DNA of 64,000 nucleotides from UBA1756 sp045130235 (GTDB lineage: Bacteria > Bacteroidota > Bacteroidia > Bacteroidales > WCHB1-69), in contig JBGUPJ010000025.1 of assembly GCA_045130235.1 (NCBI GenBank), positions 1-64,000 of the forward strand, read 5' to 3'. Both the position numbers and the translations under genes were made by a program. The notes beneath the pieces are model-generated. The model did no database searches and was not told the origin of the DNA. It saw only the letters and a program-made list of their open reading frames with translations. Positions 42,163-50,904 of this stretch are shown piece by piece. Numbering within the stretch: position 1 is the stretch's first letter; every line of letters starts with the position of its first letter.

Positions 42163-42537
42163 TTATCGTTGTTTGTTGGAACGCTGTTTTTGCTTGATGG
42201 TTTTGAGACTTGCCGTGATGAGGGCAATGATTTCTGAAATGTCTTTACTCAAATTTTCTCCTTGATCCTTTGTGATGAAATCACATTCTTGTAGAAGTCG
42301 TATCCAATAATGGGATTCGTTCGCTTCTTTCAGAGAGATATGGAGTTTGGCAATGAAATCATTGTCTGATTGTGCGCCACAGGCTTCTTCAATATTTGCA
42401 CCAATAGAAGTCCCGCTTCTAAGAATCTGTTTTGAAAGAACAAATTCTTGCTTTTCTGTACGCAAATATTGGCAAAGCTTTACTGCACGTACTGCAAATG
42501 CAAAACTCTTCTCTTTCAAAATATTCTTTTTCGCCAT
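42163..42537 (-). CDS. Four helix bundle protein (23S rRNA IVP family)
   Basis: A 124-residue, all-helical basic protein of the S23 / intervening-sequence-protein family. Motifs: 'SFAFAVRAVKLCQYLRTEKQ', 'LSKQILRSGTSIGANIEEAC', 'FIAKLHISLKEANESHYWIR' and 'LLQECDFI'. Relatives are coded inside 23S rRNA intervening sequences, or act as Avd partners of diversity-generating retroelements; free-standing copies are common in Bacteroidota and have no known role. No reverse transcriptase lies in the window. It is inserted between serC and serA and its AT-rich composition differs from both. Both flanks carry matching AT-rich inverted repeats. Confidence 0.9.
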   Translation of the reverse strand: MAKKNILKEKSFAFAVRAVKLCQYLRTEKQEFVLSKQILRSGTSIGANIEEACGAQSDNDFIAKLHISLKEANESHYWIRLLQECDFITKDQGENLSKDISEIIALITASLKTIKQKQRSNKQR

Positions 42538-42574
42538 GGAAGCTTCACAACAACTCCAACATTTTCAAAGAACG

Positions 42575-42596
42575 AATTGATTTTTAATTTTTAATT
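42575..42596 (-). repeat. AT-rich repeat, right flank of four-helix gene
   Basis: AATTGATTTTTAATTTTTAATT, ending 1 bp from the serC stop codon; its core 42581-42594 matches the left flank in inverted orientation. Confidence 0.7.
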
Positions 42597-42597
42597 G

Positions 42598-43713
42598 TTA
42601 TTTATTATTTTTTTCAAACTTCTGCATGCAATCCACGAGTGCCTCGACGTCTTCGATGGAGCAAGCGTTGTAGAGGGAGGCGCGGAAGCCGCCGACGCTG
42701 CGGTGACCCTTGATGCCAACCATGCCGCATTCCTTGGCGTAGGCCATGAAAGCGTCCTGCTTGTCCTCGTAGCCGGGAGCCATCACCCAGCAGTGGTTCA
42801 TGATGGAACGGTCGGCCTTGTCGGCGACGGTGCCCACGAACATGCTGTTGCGGTCGATCTCTTCGTACAGGAGGTTGGATTTCTTGGTGTTGATCTTGTT
42901 CATCTCAGCCACACCACCGATGGTCTCTTTCAACCATTTCAGGGTTTCGTGCATGATGAAGATGGCGCCTACCGGAGGAGTGTTGAACATGGAGATGTTC
43001 TTGGCCTCTTCAGCAGCGTGGGTTCTGTAGTCCACCATGGTCGGCAGCGGGTTCATATAGGCGCGGTCGCCGATGTTGCCGAGGATGGATTTCTTGACGA
43101 TGACGAAGGTGACACCGGCAGGACCGACGTTCTTCTGAGCACCACCGTAAATCAAACCGTATTTGGTCACGTCAACGGGACGGCTCATGATGTCGGAGGA
43201 CATATCAGCAACGAGCATCACGTTGTTGCACTTCTCAGCGGTGAAGTCCTCGCGGATCTCGGTACCGTAGATGGTGTTGTTGGTAGTGATGTGGAAGTAG
43301 TCGGCGTCAGCGGGAACGGTCCAACCCTTCGGGATGTAGTTGTAGGTCTTGTCTTCGGAGGAAGCGATGATGTCAACCTTACCGAACAGCTTGGCTTCCT
43401 TAGCGGCCTTCTTAGCCCAAACACCAGTCTGGAGGTAAGCGGCTTTGCTGCGCATCAGGTTAGCGGGCACGCAGAAGAACTGGGTGCTGGCACCGCCACC
43501 GAGGAAAAGGATCTCATACTCTTCGGGGATGTTGAGGAGGTCGCGCCAGAGCTGACGGGTTTCAGCCATGATGCGTTCCCAACCCGGGGTACGGTGGGAG
43601 ATTTCCATGATGCCGACACCGGTGTTGTCGAAGTTGCGCATAGCGTTGATCGTTGATTCGATCGCTTCTTTCGGGAGGACGCAGGGTCCTGCATTGAAAT
43701 TGTGTACTGTCAT
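42598..43713 (-). CDS. serC: Phosphoserine aminotransferase
   Basis: A 371-residue PLP enzyme of the second step of serine synthesis, also used in pyridoxal phosphate synthesis in some bacteria. It opens 'MTVHNFNAGPCVLPKEAIES' (FNAGP), includes the 'EILFLGGGASTQFFCVPANL' cofactor loop, and the PLP lysine lies in 'LIYGGAQKNVGPAGVTFVIV'. The C-terminal 'GHRSVGGFRASLYNACSIED' is typical. Heads the serC - four-helix - serA unit, with the promoter at 43769-43776. Confidence 0.95.
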   Translation of the reverse strand: MTVHNFNAGPCVLPKEAIESTINAMRNFDNTGVGIMEISHRTPGWERIMAETRQLWRDLLNIPEEYEILFLGGGASTQFFCVPANLMRSKAAYLQTGVWAKKAAKEAKLFGKVDIIASSEDKTYNYIPKGWTVPADADYFHITTNNTIYGTEIREDFTAEKCNNVMLVADMSSDIMSRPVDVTKYGLIYGGAQKNVGPAGVTFVIVKKSILGNIGDRAYMNPLPTMVDYRTHAAEEAKNISMFNTPPVGAIFIMHETLKWLKETIGGVAEMNKINTKKSNLLYEEIDRNSMFVGTVADKADRSIMNHCWVMAPGYEDKQDAFMAYAKECGMVGIKGHRSVGGFRASLYNACSIEDVEALVDCMQKFEKNNK

Positions 43714-43768
43714 AATATCAGTATTTTTAATGGTTTATGATAATTTAGTGTTTGCCTAAAAAACGGTG

Positions 43769-43776
43769 CAAAGGTA
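43769..43776 (-). promoter_or_regulatory. Promoter -7 box for serC unit
   Basis: TACCTTTG on the minus strand, 55 bp upstream of the serC start. Confidence 0.55.
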
Positions 43777-43891
43777 CGCCTTTTTTTCGATATGGATAAT
43801 CATTTATATTAAGATTTTTCAAATATATTTTTAAAGAGATAAAGATACTTCCAAATTGTCATTTTAAAGAATAGCAATTTGATTTTTTGAG

Positions 43892-43899
43892 TAATTTTG
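43892..43899 (+). promoter_or_regulatory. Promoter -7 box for M20 gene
   Basis: TAATTTTG, 47 bp upstream of the ATG at 43947; the alternative start at 43887 lies upstream of it and is rejected. Confidence 0.6.
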
Positions 43900-43946
43900 C
43901 AAGTGTAAATTTGCGGTTGGATAAACCGATATTTCCTTTTGTAATT

Positions 43947-45098
43947 ATGCTAATATCAGAAAAATCAATAAAAACTGATGGTTCAGTTCTCGCTGACATC
44001 CGCCACCAGCTGCACCGATTGGCCGAACCCTCCGGCGAGGAGGTGCGCACCCATGCGTTTATTTTGGAACAGCTGAAAGCCTGTTCGCCTTCGCGGATTC
44101 TTACTTTTGAAGATACACAGAGTATTATTGCTGTTTTTGAGGGTGAAGAACCCGGGCGTACACTGCTGTTCCGAGGCGATTTCGATGCTGTGCGGGTGGA
44201 GGAGACTATCGGCGTGCCCTACGCCTCCGAGATGGCGGGGGTAGCCCACAAGTGCGGTCACGACGGCCATGCCACCATCCTGCTCGGTCTGGCACACAGC
44301 TTGCACCAGCGGCCGCCTCAGCGCGGACGGGTGCTGCTGTTCTTCCAGGCCGCCGAGGAGACCGGTCAGGGCGCAGGCCAGCTGCTCGCCACCCACTGTC
44401 TCGACGCGTATCAACCCGACCGTGTGTATGCGCTGCATAATATTCCGGGCGAGAAGTTGGGCACCGTGTTGGGCAAGCCGGGCAGTTTTACCTGCTCGGT
44501 GGTGAGCACCGACATCGTTTTGCAGGGACATAGTGCCCATGCTGCCGAGCCCCTCAAGGCGTTATCGCCCTATCCCGCCGCACGAGCCATCGCCGACAAG
44601 TTGCTGTCGCTCAATAACTACGATATGCACAGTGACCACTACCGGCTGCTCACGCTGGTGGAGTTCAGGGTAGGGGAGCAGGCCTACGGGGTGGCCGCCG
44701 GCGACGGGGTGCTGCGATTCACCCTGCGCGCCAAGGACGATGCATGGCTGCAACAAACCAAAAAAGAGGTGCTTCAGATTGTGGACGAAGAGGTGAAAAA
44801 AGTACCTGGATTGGTCTCTACGCAGAGCTGGAAAGAGTACTTTGCGGCTTCTGACAACCATCCCGAGGCTATGGCCGAAGTGCGGGAGGCGGCTTTGCGC
44901 AGTGGTTTGGAATACAAAGAGTTGGAACTCCCATTTTCGTGGGGTGAAGACTTCGGACTTCTCACTCAACACTATCCGGGTGCGTTGTTTGGGATCGGCT
45001 CCGGCGAATGCCAGCCCTCGCTTCACCACCCCCATTTCGACTTTCCCGATGAGCTTCTTCCCATCGGCGTGCGCCTTTTCCGCGAGCTGGTGCAATAA
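43947..45098 (+). CDS. M20 family amidohydrolase
   Basis: A 383-residue zinc-dependent amidase of the IAA-amino-acid hydrolase / N-acyl-diaminopimelate deacetylase branch. Metal site residues: 'LLFRGDFDAVRVEE' (Asp), 'AHKCGHDGHATILLGLAH' (Cys and His), QAAEETGQGAGQLL (Glu pair) and the dimerisation-domain 'GHSAHAAEPLKALSP'. Substrate is an N-acyl amino acid or peptide. Not co-transcribed with neighbours. Confidence 0.88.
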   Translation: MLISEKSIKTDGSVLADIRHQLHRLAEPSGEEVRTHAFILEQLKACSPSRILTFEDTQSIIAVFEGEEPGRTLLFRGDFDAVRVEETIGVPYASEMAGVAHKCGHDGHATILLGLAHSLHQRPPQRGRVLLFFQAAEETGQGAGQLLATHCLDAYQPDRVYALHNIPGEKLGTVLGKPGSFTCSVVSTDIVLQGHSAHAAEPLKALSPYPAARAIADKLLSLNNYDMHSDHYRLLTLVEFRVGEQAYGVAAGDGVLRFTLRAKDDAWLQQTKKEVLQIVDEEVKKVPGLVSTQSWKEYFAASDNHPEAMAEVREAALRSGLEYKELELPFSWGEDFGLLTQHYPGALFGIGSGECQPSLHHPHFDFPDELLPIGVRLFRELVQ

Positions 45099-45167
45099 TT
45101 TTGTGTTTTTTTGACTGTAAGGGTTCACATTTCTGTTGTGAAGACGTCATTATTCAAAGAATATGTG

Positions 45168-45175
45168 TATTTTTG
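45168..45175 (+). promoter_or_regulatory. Promoter -7 box
   Basis: TATTTTTG followed by CACC, 44 bp upstream of the start at 45220. Confidence 0.65.
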
Positions 45176-45219
45176 CACCTGAATGATAATCCCTTTATAA
45201 CCCTTTAAATCATATTGTC

Positions 45220-47562
45220 ATGAAAAAGCTGTCTCTTCTTTCTTTACTTATAATTTTGAGTATTAGTGCGTTCGCACAGACTGTCACCGTTACGTTCACA
45301 GGACGCGATATGAATGGACACTGGGTGCAACTCGACCGCGTGGTGATTACGAATCTTACAAAAAACTGGACGGAAACCATCTACTGGCCCGATACCGTGC
45401 TCACCGTTGAGAATAATATCGGCATCAACGATTTCGACCGCAACAATGGTTTTGGTCTGTCGCAAAACACCCCCAACCCGTTCAATGGCACCACCGATGT
45501 GAATCTGACCATGGAGGATGCTGGTGAGGTGGTGTTGGAAATCGCGGATGCGAATGGGCGCGTTGCCGTAGAGACGCGCCATGGCACGTCTCTACAACCG
45601 GGCACCCACCAATTCCGTATCACCCTGGCAACCGCCGGTACCTATGTGCTGACCGCACGGCAAAACGGAAAAATCTCTTCCATAAAAATGGTGAATAATG
45701 CGGCTGGTAATGCGGATAATATTGATTATAAGGGAAATGTGGGTTTATATCGCCCTATGGGTGTTCAGCCTAAGTCGGGGGTGCGGGCCAATGTGGCTCG
45801 TCCCTTCGAGAGTGGCGACGTGATGGAGTTTAAGGGCTATGTGGTGCTGGGTGATGAAGAGGTGGAAAGTGAGACGATCAGTAGTGTGAATTTTTCTTCT
45901 CAAACTTATGTGTTCCAGTTTATGTTGGATGGACATCCTTGTCCGGGCACACCAACGCTCACCGACATAGATGGAAACACGTATGGTACGGTCTGGATGG
46001 ACGGTCAGTGCTGGATGAGGGAGAACCTTCGCACCACGAAGTATGCTGATGGCAATGCCATTGCGTATGGAACCGGAAGCTCTGCCACGGTGGCGCACTG
46101 GTATTATCCGAACAACCTTGCGGCCAACAAGACCACGTATGGCTTGTTGTATAACTGGAAGGCGGTGCGGCGTAATTCGGGCGCTTCAGCGGAAAATCCG
46201 AGCGGGGTGCAGGGCATCTGTCCCGATGGCTGGCATGTGCCCAGCGATGCTGAATGGAAACAGATGGAGCGGTATTTGGGTATGAATCAGTATGATGCTG
46301 AGCATACAGGATTCAGGGGCGATATTGCCGCCCTGCTGTGTGGGAATACGGGGTGGCAGTCGTCGGCTATAGCCAATGCGGCGGGGAATACCGCTGCCGA
46401 AGGACGCAACGCATCGGGCTTCAGCGCATTGCCGGCGGGGTGCTACAACGATGACTTTAGTGATTTCGACTCCGTAGCCTATTTCTGGACTGTGACGGGC
46501 AACGGGGAGTGCTGCGCCTTTAAACGGTCACTCGAATACGACAATGCAGGCGTGTACCGCGGCAATGGCGACAAATCAGATGGCTATTCCGTGCGGTGCG
46601 TTCGTGGGGAAGGGGGGAGCTTGGCCAATCTTCCCATCGTCAATACCTACTATGCCACGCCTGCTACCACTTCGGCGTCGTTGAGCGGCGAGGTGACGTA
46701 TGATGGCGGTTTATCGGTGACCGCCAGGGGTTTCTGCTGGAGTCTTTCGCACAATCCCACTTTGAATGACAATCATACCACCGAGGGTAGCGGGCTGGGA
46801 AATTTCACCAGTATCGCGCATGGACTTTCGGCGAATACCACCTATTATGTTCGTGCCTATGCCACCAACAGCGAGGGTACGTCCTACGGCAACGAGGTGG
46901 ACTTCACCACATTGAGTGATAGCGTGATAATGGATGATGAGTATAGCTTCTTTCTGCAAAATACGGTGTTTCTCCACGATGCCGGATGCTCGACGCCATG
47001 TGTCAGTTCCAGTATCGATATCTTCCATTTTCCACCGGCTGCATACATCTCCTCGGCAGCCGATGTCCTGGAGGTGAGACTGAACCTTGAACATTCCAGT
47101 ATCGGGGACCTCAATATCATACTGACTTGTCCTAATGGTCACTCGGTGCTGTTGATGCCAGACCATTGCGGTAATTTGGGCGGCAGCAATATGGCTCACT
47201 TTGGAGTGAATTCCACGGTTGATGGCGACTATTGTGATCCCACCAGTAACATGCCAGGGACGGGATGGACATATTGTTGGAGCGAGAATTCCGATTATGC
47301 GCAGCTTTCAGGGGCTTGTTACTTGAACGACAATATCGGGCATGATGCTGATCAAACGGTGGATGCTTCCCATGTGGCGCAAAGTTATCCGGGGTATGAC
47401 GACTTCGTGCCCGGACAGCAGTACTATACTCCCTACCAGTCGTTCAATAATTTGCTGGGCTGCCCGCTCAACGGACGCTGGACGATTCAGGTGTGCGACA
47501 CTTGGTCGGGCGACAATGGCTTTTTGTTCGGGTGGGGGATGGTGTTCAATCCCGAGCCATAA
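45220..47562 (+). CDS. Secreted FISUMP / P-domain protein with sorting-like module
   Basis: A 780-residue exported protein (signal MKKLSLLSLLIILSISAFA). Residues about 82-157 resemble a type A type-IX sorting domain ('LSQNTPNPFNGTTDVNLTME' to 'AGTYVLTARQNGKISSIKMV'), although it lies near the N-terminus. Residues about 245-470 form a FISUMP domain ('GNTYGTVWMDGQCWMRENLR', 'GICPDGWHVPSDAEWKQMER'). A fibronectin-III-like repeat follows (about 475-565, 'TTYYVRAYATNSEGTSYGNE'), and the end is a proprotein-convertase P-like beta domain ('SIGDLNIILTCPNGHSVLLM', 'GRWTIQVCDTWSGDNGFLFG'). Probably a surface adhesin or ligand-binding protein. A dispersed palindrome is embedded in frame at 45568-45595. 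Confidence 0.85.
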   Translation: MKKLSLLSLLIILSISAFAQTVTVTFTGRDMNGHWVQLDRVVITNLTKNWTETIYWPDTVLTVENNIGINDFDRNNGFGLSQNTPNPFNGTTDVNLTMEDAGEVVLEIADANGRVAVETRHGTSLQPGTHQFRITLATAGTYVLTARQNGKISSIKMVNNAAGNADNIDYKGNVGLYRPMGVQPKSGVRANVARPFESGDVMEFKGYVVLGDEEVESETISSVNFSSQTYVFQFMLDGHPCPGTPTLTDIDGNTYGTVWMDGQCWMRENLRTTKYADGNAIAYGTGSSATVAHWYYPNNLAANKTTYGLLYNWKAVRRNSGASAENPSGVQGICPDGWHVPSDAEWKQMERYLGMNQYDAEHTGFRGDIAALLCGNTGWQSSAIANAAGNTAAEGRNASGFSALPAGCYNDDFSDFDSVAYFWTVTGNGECCAFKRSLEYDNAGVYRGNGDKSDGYSVRCVRGEGGSLANLPIVNTYYATPATTSASLSGEVTYDGGLSVTARGFCWSLSHNPTLNDNHTTEGSGLGNFTSIAHGLSANTTYYVRAYATNSEGTSYGNEVDFTTLSDSVIMDDEYSFFLQNTVFLHDAGCSTPCVSSSIDIFHFPPAAYISSAADVLEVRLNLEHSSIGDLNIILTCPNGHSVLLMPDHCGNLGGSNMAHFGVNSTVDGDYCDPTSNMPGTGWTYCWSENSDYAQLSGACYLNDNIGHDADQTVDASHVAQSYPGYDDFVPGQQYYTPYQSFNNLLGCPLNGRWTIQVCDTWSGDNGFLFGWGMVFNPEP
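45568..45595 (+). repeat. Dispersed palindrome within a coding sequence
   Basis: A 28-bp near-perfect palindrome, arms GTAGAGACGCGCCA / TGGCACGTCTCTAC with one mismatched pair. It begins on a codon boundary and encodes residues 117-125 (VETRHGTSL). Half of it recurs at 59-68. Confidence 0.85.
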
Positions 47563-47608
47563 CCGCAAAAACCTTTCAGTTTTCCGTTTCCATTTTTCAA
47601 ATTATTTG

Positions 47609-47616
47609 TATTTTTG
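47609..47616 (+). promoter_or_regulatory. Promoter -7 box
   Basis: TATTTTTG, 58 bp upstream of the ATG at 47675. Confidence 0.6.
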
Positions 47617-47674
47617 CACTTTCAATCATTTTGGATAAGTGTTGTTGCGACAAACGGAAATTAAGGGAAATTGG

Positions 47675-50600
47675 ATGAAAGGATGGATGCTGAAAATTTT
47701 GATAATCAGTGTCTTAATTCTCGTTGTACAGCCTCTTTCCGCACAGTTCTATAACGGGTCGCAGCTCTCTTTTGGTAAAAATAGGGTGCAGTATCAGAAA
47801 CAGAACTGGGAGTATTACCGTACCGAGCAGTTCGACGTTTATTTCTACCCCACCGGCAAGGAACTGGCTGAGTATGTGTTGTGGAAAGCACCTACCGAGA
47901 TTGATGAGATTGAAAGGATGCTGAACTACACCTCTACCAAGAAGATACAGTTCATCGTTTATAATACGCAGTCTGATTTCCGTGAGTCGAATTTCGCTTA
48001 CGATAATGAAGACTTTTACAACCAGGGTGGTGTCACCAACATCTATGGCACGAAGGTGTATCTCTATTTCGATGGCGACCGCACCCATTTCGACCGCATG
48101 TTGCGCGCCGGTATCATGAACCTCTATGCCCATTGGGTCATCAACGGCACGTCGGTAGGGGCTAATATCTCTTCGGAAAGTCTGTTGGATGTTCCGAACT
48201 GGTACTTTTCGGGCCTTTCTTCTTATATCGGAGAGGAGTGGAACAGTACGATAGATGCTTATGTAAAAAACGGCATCCTGACGGAGAAGTACGCCGACTT
48301 TGGCGAACTCTCGCAGGTGGATGCCATGTATGCGGGGCACTCCCTCTGGAAGTATGTGGGCGACCGTTTTGGCAAGTCGGCCATTCCAGCCATCTTGTTC
48401 GCCACCCGCTCGTATCGAAGCCACGAGCGTGGTTTCTATAATGTGACCGGCGTGCCCTACAAACAGCTGCTCATCGATTGGTATCGTTATTATTATGTTC
48501 TTTATAAAAAAGATATTAAACGGGATAAACCAGCCGATGATGGCCTGCTGAAACGCCCCAAGGCGAAGCGCGACTACAACCAGTTCCGCCTATCGCCCGA
48601 CGGCAAGAGCTATGCTTACGTCACCAATGAGGCGGGTAAAGTAACCATTTGGATGTATCGCGAGGGCGACAAAAAGCCGCGCCGCATCTACCATCGTTTC
48701 CATAAAACAGAAGACAATCCCGACCTCAGCTTCCCGCTGCTGGCTTGGCATCCCAATGGTGACATTCTGGGTTTCACCATCGAAGATGCAGGACGTTGCT
48801 ACTATTATCCTTATAATATTGAAGAGAAAAAATGCGAGAAACGGCTGTTGGTAGATGTGGAGAAAATTACCGACATATCCTTCTCCACCGATGGTAAGCT
48901 GCTGCTGTTCTCGGGCTTCCAGCACGGACAGTCTGACATCTTTGTCTATAGCCTCCGCGCACGCTCCTTCCAAAATCTCACCAACGATTTCTACGACGAT
49001 TATGCCCCCCGTTTCATCAACAATAACAAACAGATCGTCTTCTCATCCAACCGTCCCGACAACCAGCTTCATCCCAAGGAACGCTTCGACCAGCTGAATC
49101 CCCAGTCCAACTATGACCTTTTTATGTACGACTACTCCACCAAATCGTCTGATTTGATGCAGCTTACCTATACTCCCACTGCCAAGGAGACCGATATACG
49201 TCCGCTGGCCGACGGCGGCATCACCTACCTGAGCGACGAGAACGGCATCCGCAACCGCTATGTGGCACAGTTCGACAGCACCATCAGTCGCATTGATACC
49301 ACCATCCATTATGCCTATTATGCGAATAGTCAGGTGGTAACCAACCGTGCGTATAGTATCTTGGAGCAGGATTATTCGCCCGAAACGGGACAGGTGGCCG
49401 AGGTGATGTTGCGCAAAGGAGCGAAAAGACTGTACATCAGTCCGATAGAGGAACAACCCCTGTCGGCTGAACTCACCAAGGCGGCTTTTGTGACACAGAT
49501 GGAGGCCAACCAGGCCCGCCGCGACAGCATCCAGCAGGCCAACCAGAAAAGCGCCTCGTCGGGTACACGCCACCGCGGCTTCCGCCAGATTCATCGCAGC
49601 GACCTGTCGGGCAATCGCTCTGACGGCATGGACGAGGGCGACAGCAGTTCATTCACCCGTGTGGCCGCCCGAAACTATTATACACAATTTTCTATCAACC
49701 AGTTGGTTACACAGGCTGACTTTAGCTTCCTCAATACTACTTACCAGCAGTTTACTGGCGGCACATCGCCCGTTTACCTGAACACTGGCATCAATGCCCT
49801 CGTCATGGTGGGCATCAATGATCTGTTTGAGGATTACCGCATTACAGGCGGTTTCCGCCTCTCGTTCGACCTGCAGAGCAACGAGTTTATGTTCAGCTAC
49901 GAGGACCTCCACCGCCGCCTCGACCATCAGGTGGTGGTGTATCGCCAGAGTATCAAATCCATTATCGGCGATTATTACTACAAACAGCACGCCAACAGCG
50001 TCTTCTATATCATGAAGTACCCGTTCGACAAATTCAACAGTTTGCGACTGACACTGACGGGCCGATACGAGACCAACATCATGGCGGGACTTAACGACTA
50101 TTCGTTGAAGATGCCCGATGAGCGGCATGTGTGGGGCGGTGTGAAGTTGGAGTACGTGTTTGATTCTTCGAAAGAGTTGTTCACCAACTTGTGGAAGGGC
50201 AGCAAAATCAAGCTGTGCTTGGAATACCAGCACCGTGTGGACCGCGAAAATATGTACCTTTTTGTGGCTGGACTTGACATCCGCAAGTCGGTGAAGGTGT
50301 TCCGCAACATGACGTGGGCTACGCGCTTTGCCGCCTCCACCAACTTTGGCAGCAGCCGGTTGGTTTATTACATGGGCGGCGTTGACAACTGGATTTTCGC
50401 CAAGTTCGACAGCGATATTTGGGTGGACCAGAGCAAGAATTACGCTTATCAGACCTTGGCCACCAACATGCGCGGTTTCAAGCAGAACATCCGCAATGGC
50501 ACCTCCTTTGCGTTGCTCAGCACCGAGTTGCGCATCCCGTTCGTGCAGCTGATTGCCCGCCGGCAGATCTCCAACCAGTTCTTCAACTCGCTACAGCTGG

Positions 50601-50866
50601 TGCTGTTCGGCGATGTGGGTACCGCATGGACGGGCGTTTCTCCGTACTCAGACGAAAACTGCCTTTATACTCGCTGGGTGTATGCTGGCGATATCACGGT
50701 GCGGGTGAAACGGCAGGTGGAGCCCATCATTGGTGGTTTCGGCCTCGGCCTGCGGGCCAGTTTGTTCGGCTATTTCCTCCGGCTGGATTATGCATGGGGT
50801 GTGGAGGATTTCAAGATAGAGGATAAGACGGGAATGCTGCATTTTTCGATAGGATTGGATTTTTAA
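47675..50866 (+). CDS. TolB-like propeller / outer membrane barrel protein
   Basis: A 1063-residue exported protein (signal ending VVQPLSAQ). Residues about 20-280 resemble a gluzincin peptidase-like domain in layout ('QNWEYYRTEQFDVYFYPTGK', 'GVTNIYGTKVYLYFDGDRTH') but no HExxH zinc motif is visible. Residues about 290-570 are PD40/TolB-type propeller blades ('QFRLSPDGKSYAYVTNEAGK', 'ISFSTDGKLLLFSGFQHGQS'). After a charged linker (about 615-665), the last 380 residues look like an outer-membrane barrel closing with HFSIGLDF, a terminal Phe. A large Bacteroidota-conserved surface protein of unknown role. GTG/ATG alternatives upstream give a weaker signal peptide. Confidence 0.78.
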   Translation: MKGWMLKILIISVLILVVQPLSAQFYNGSQLSFGKNRVQYQKQNWEYYRTEQFDVYFYPTGKELAEYVLWKAPTEIDEIERMLNYTSTKKIQFIVYNTQSDFRESNFAYDNEDFYNQGGVTNIYGTKVYLYFDGDRTHFDRMLRAGIMNLYAHWVINGTSVGANISSESLLDVPNWYFSGLSSYIGEEWNSTIDAYVKNGILTEKYADFGELSQVDAMYAGHSLWKYVGDRFGKSAIPAILFATRSYRSHERGFYNVTGVPYKQLLIDWYRYYYVLYKKDIKRDKPADDGLLKRPKAKRDYNQFRLSPDGKSYAYVTNEAGKVTIWMYREGDKKPRRIYHRFHKTEDNPDLSFPLLAWHPNGDILGFTIEDAGRCYYYPYNIEEKKCEKRLLVDVEKITDISFSTDGKLLLFSGFQHGQSDIFVYSLRARSFQNLTNDFYDDYAPRFINNNKQIVFSSNRPDNQLHPKERFDQLNPQSNYDLFMYDYSTKSSDLMQLTYTPTAKETDIRPLADGGITYLSDENGIRNRYVAQFDSTISRIDTTIHYAYYANSQVVTNRAYSILEQDYSPETGQVAEVMLRKGAKRLYISPIEEQPLSAELTKAAFVTQMEANQARRDSIQQANQKSASSGTRHRGFRQIHRSDLSGNRSDGMDEGDSSSFTRVAARNYYTQFSINQLVTQADFSFLNTTYQQFTGGTSPVYLNTGINALVMVGINDLFEDYRITGGFRLSFDLQSNEFMFSYEDLHRRLDHQVVVYRQSIKSIIGDYYYKQHANSVFYIMKYPFDKFNSLRLTLTGRYETNIMAGLNDYSLKMPDERHVWGGVKLEYVFDSSKELFTNLWKGSKIKLCLEYQHRVDRENMYLFVAGLDIRKSVKVFRNMTWATRFAASTNFGSSRLVYYMGGVDNWIFAKFDSDIWVDQSKNYAYQTLATNMRGFKQNIRNGTSFALLSTELRIPFVQLIARRQISNQFFNSLQLVLFGDVGTAWTGVSPYSDENCLYTRWVYAGDITVRVKRQVEPIIGGFGLGLRASLFGYFLRLDYAWGVEDFKIEDKTGMLHFSIGLDF

Positions 50867-50904
50867 TAGATTGATATTTAATACGTTATTAAAAAAATTA
50901 AATT

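Noticed and set aside
42163..42537. Diversity-generating retroelement accessory gene (avd)
   Set aside because: The protein family is related, but the window has no reverse transcriptase and no template/variable repeat pair.
42595..43656. 353-codon plus-strand open frame opposite serC
   Set aside because: Antisense shadow with repetitive Val/His/Gly composition; serC is unmistakable on the other strand.
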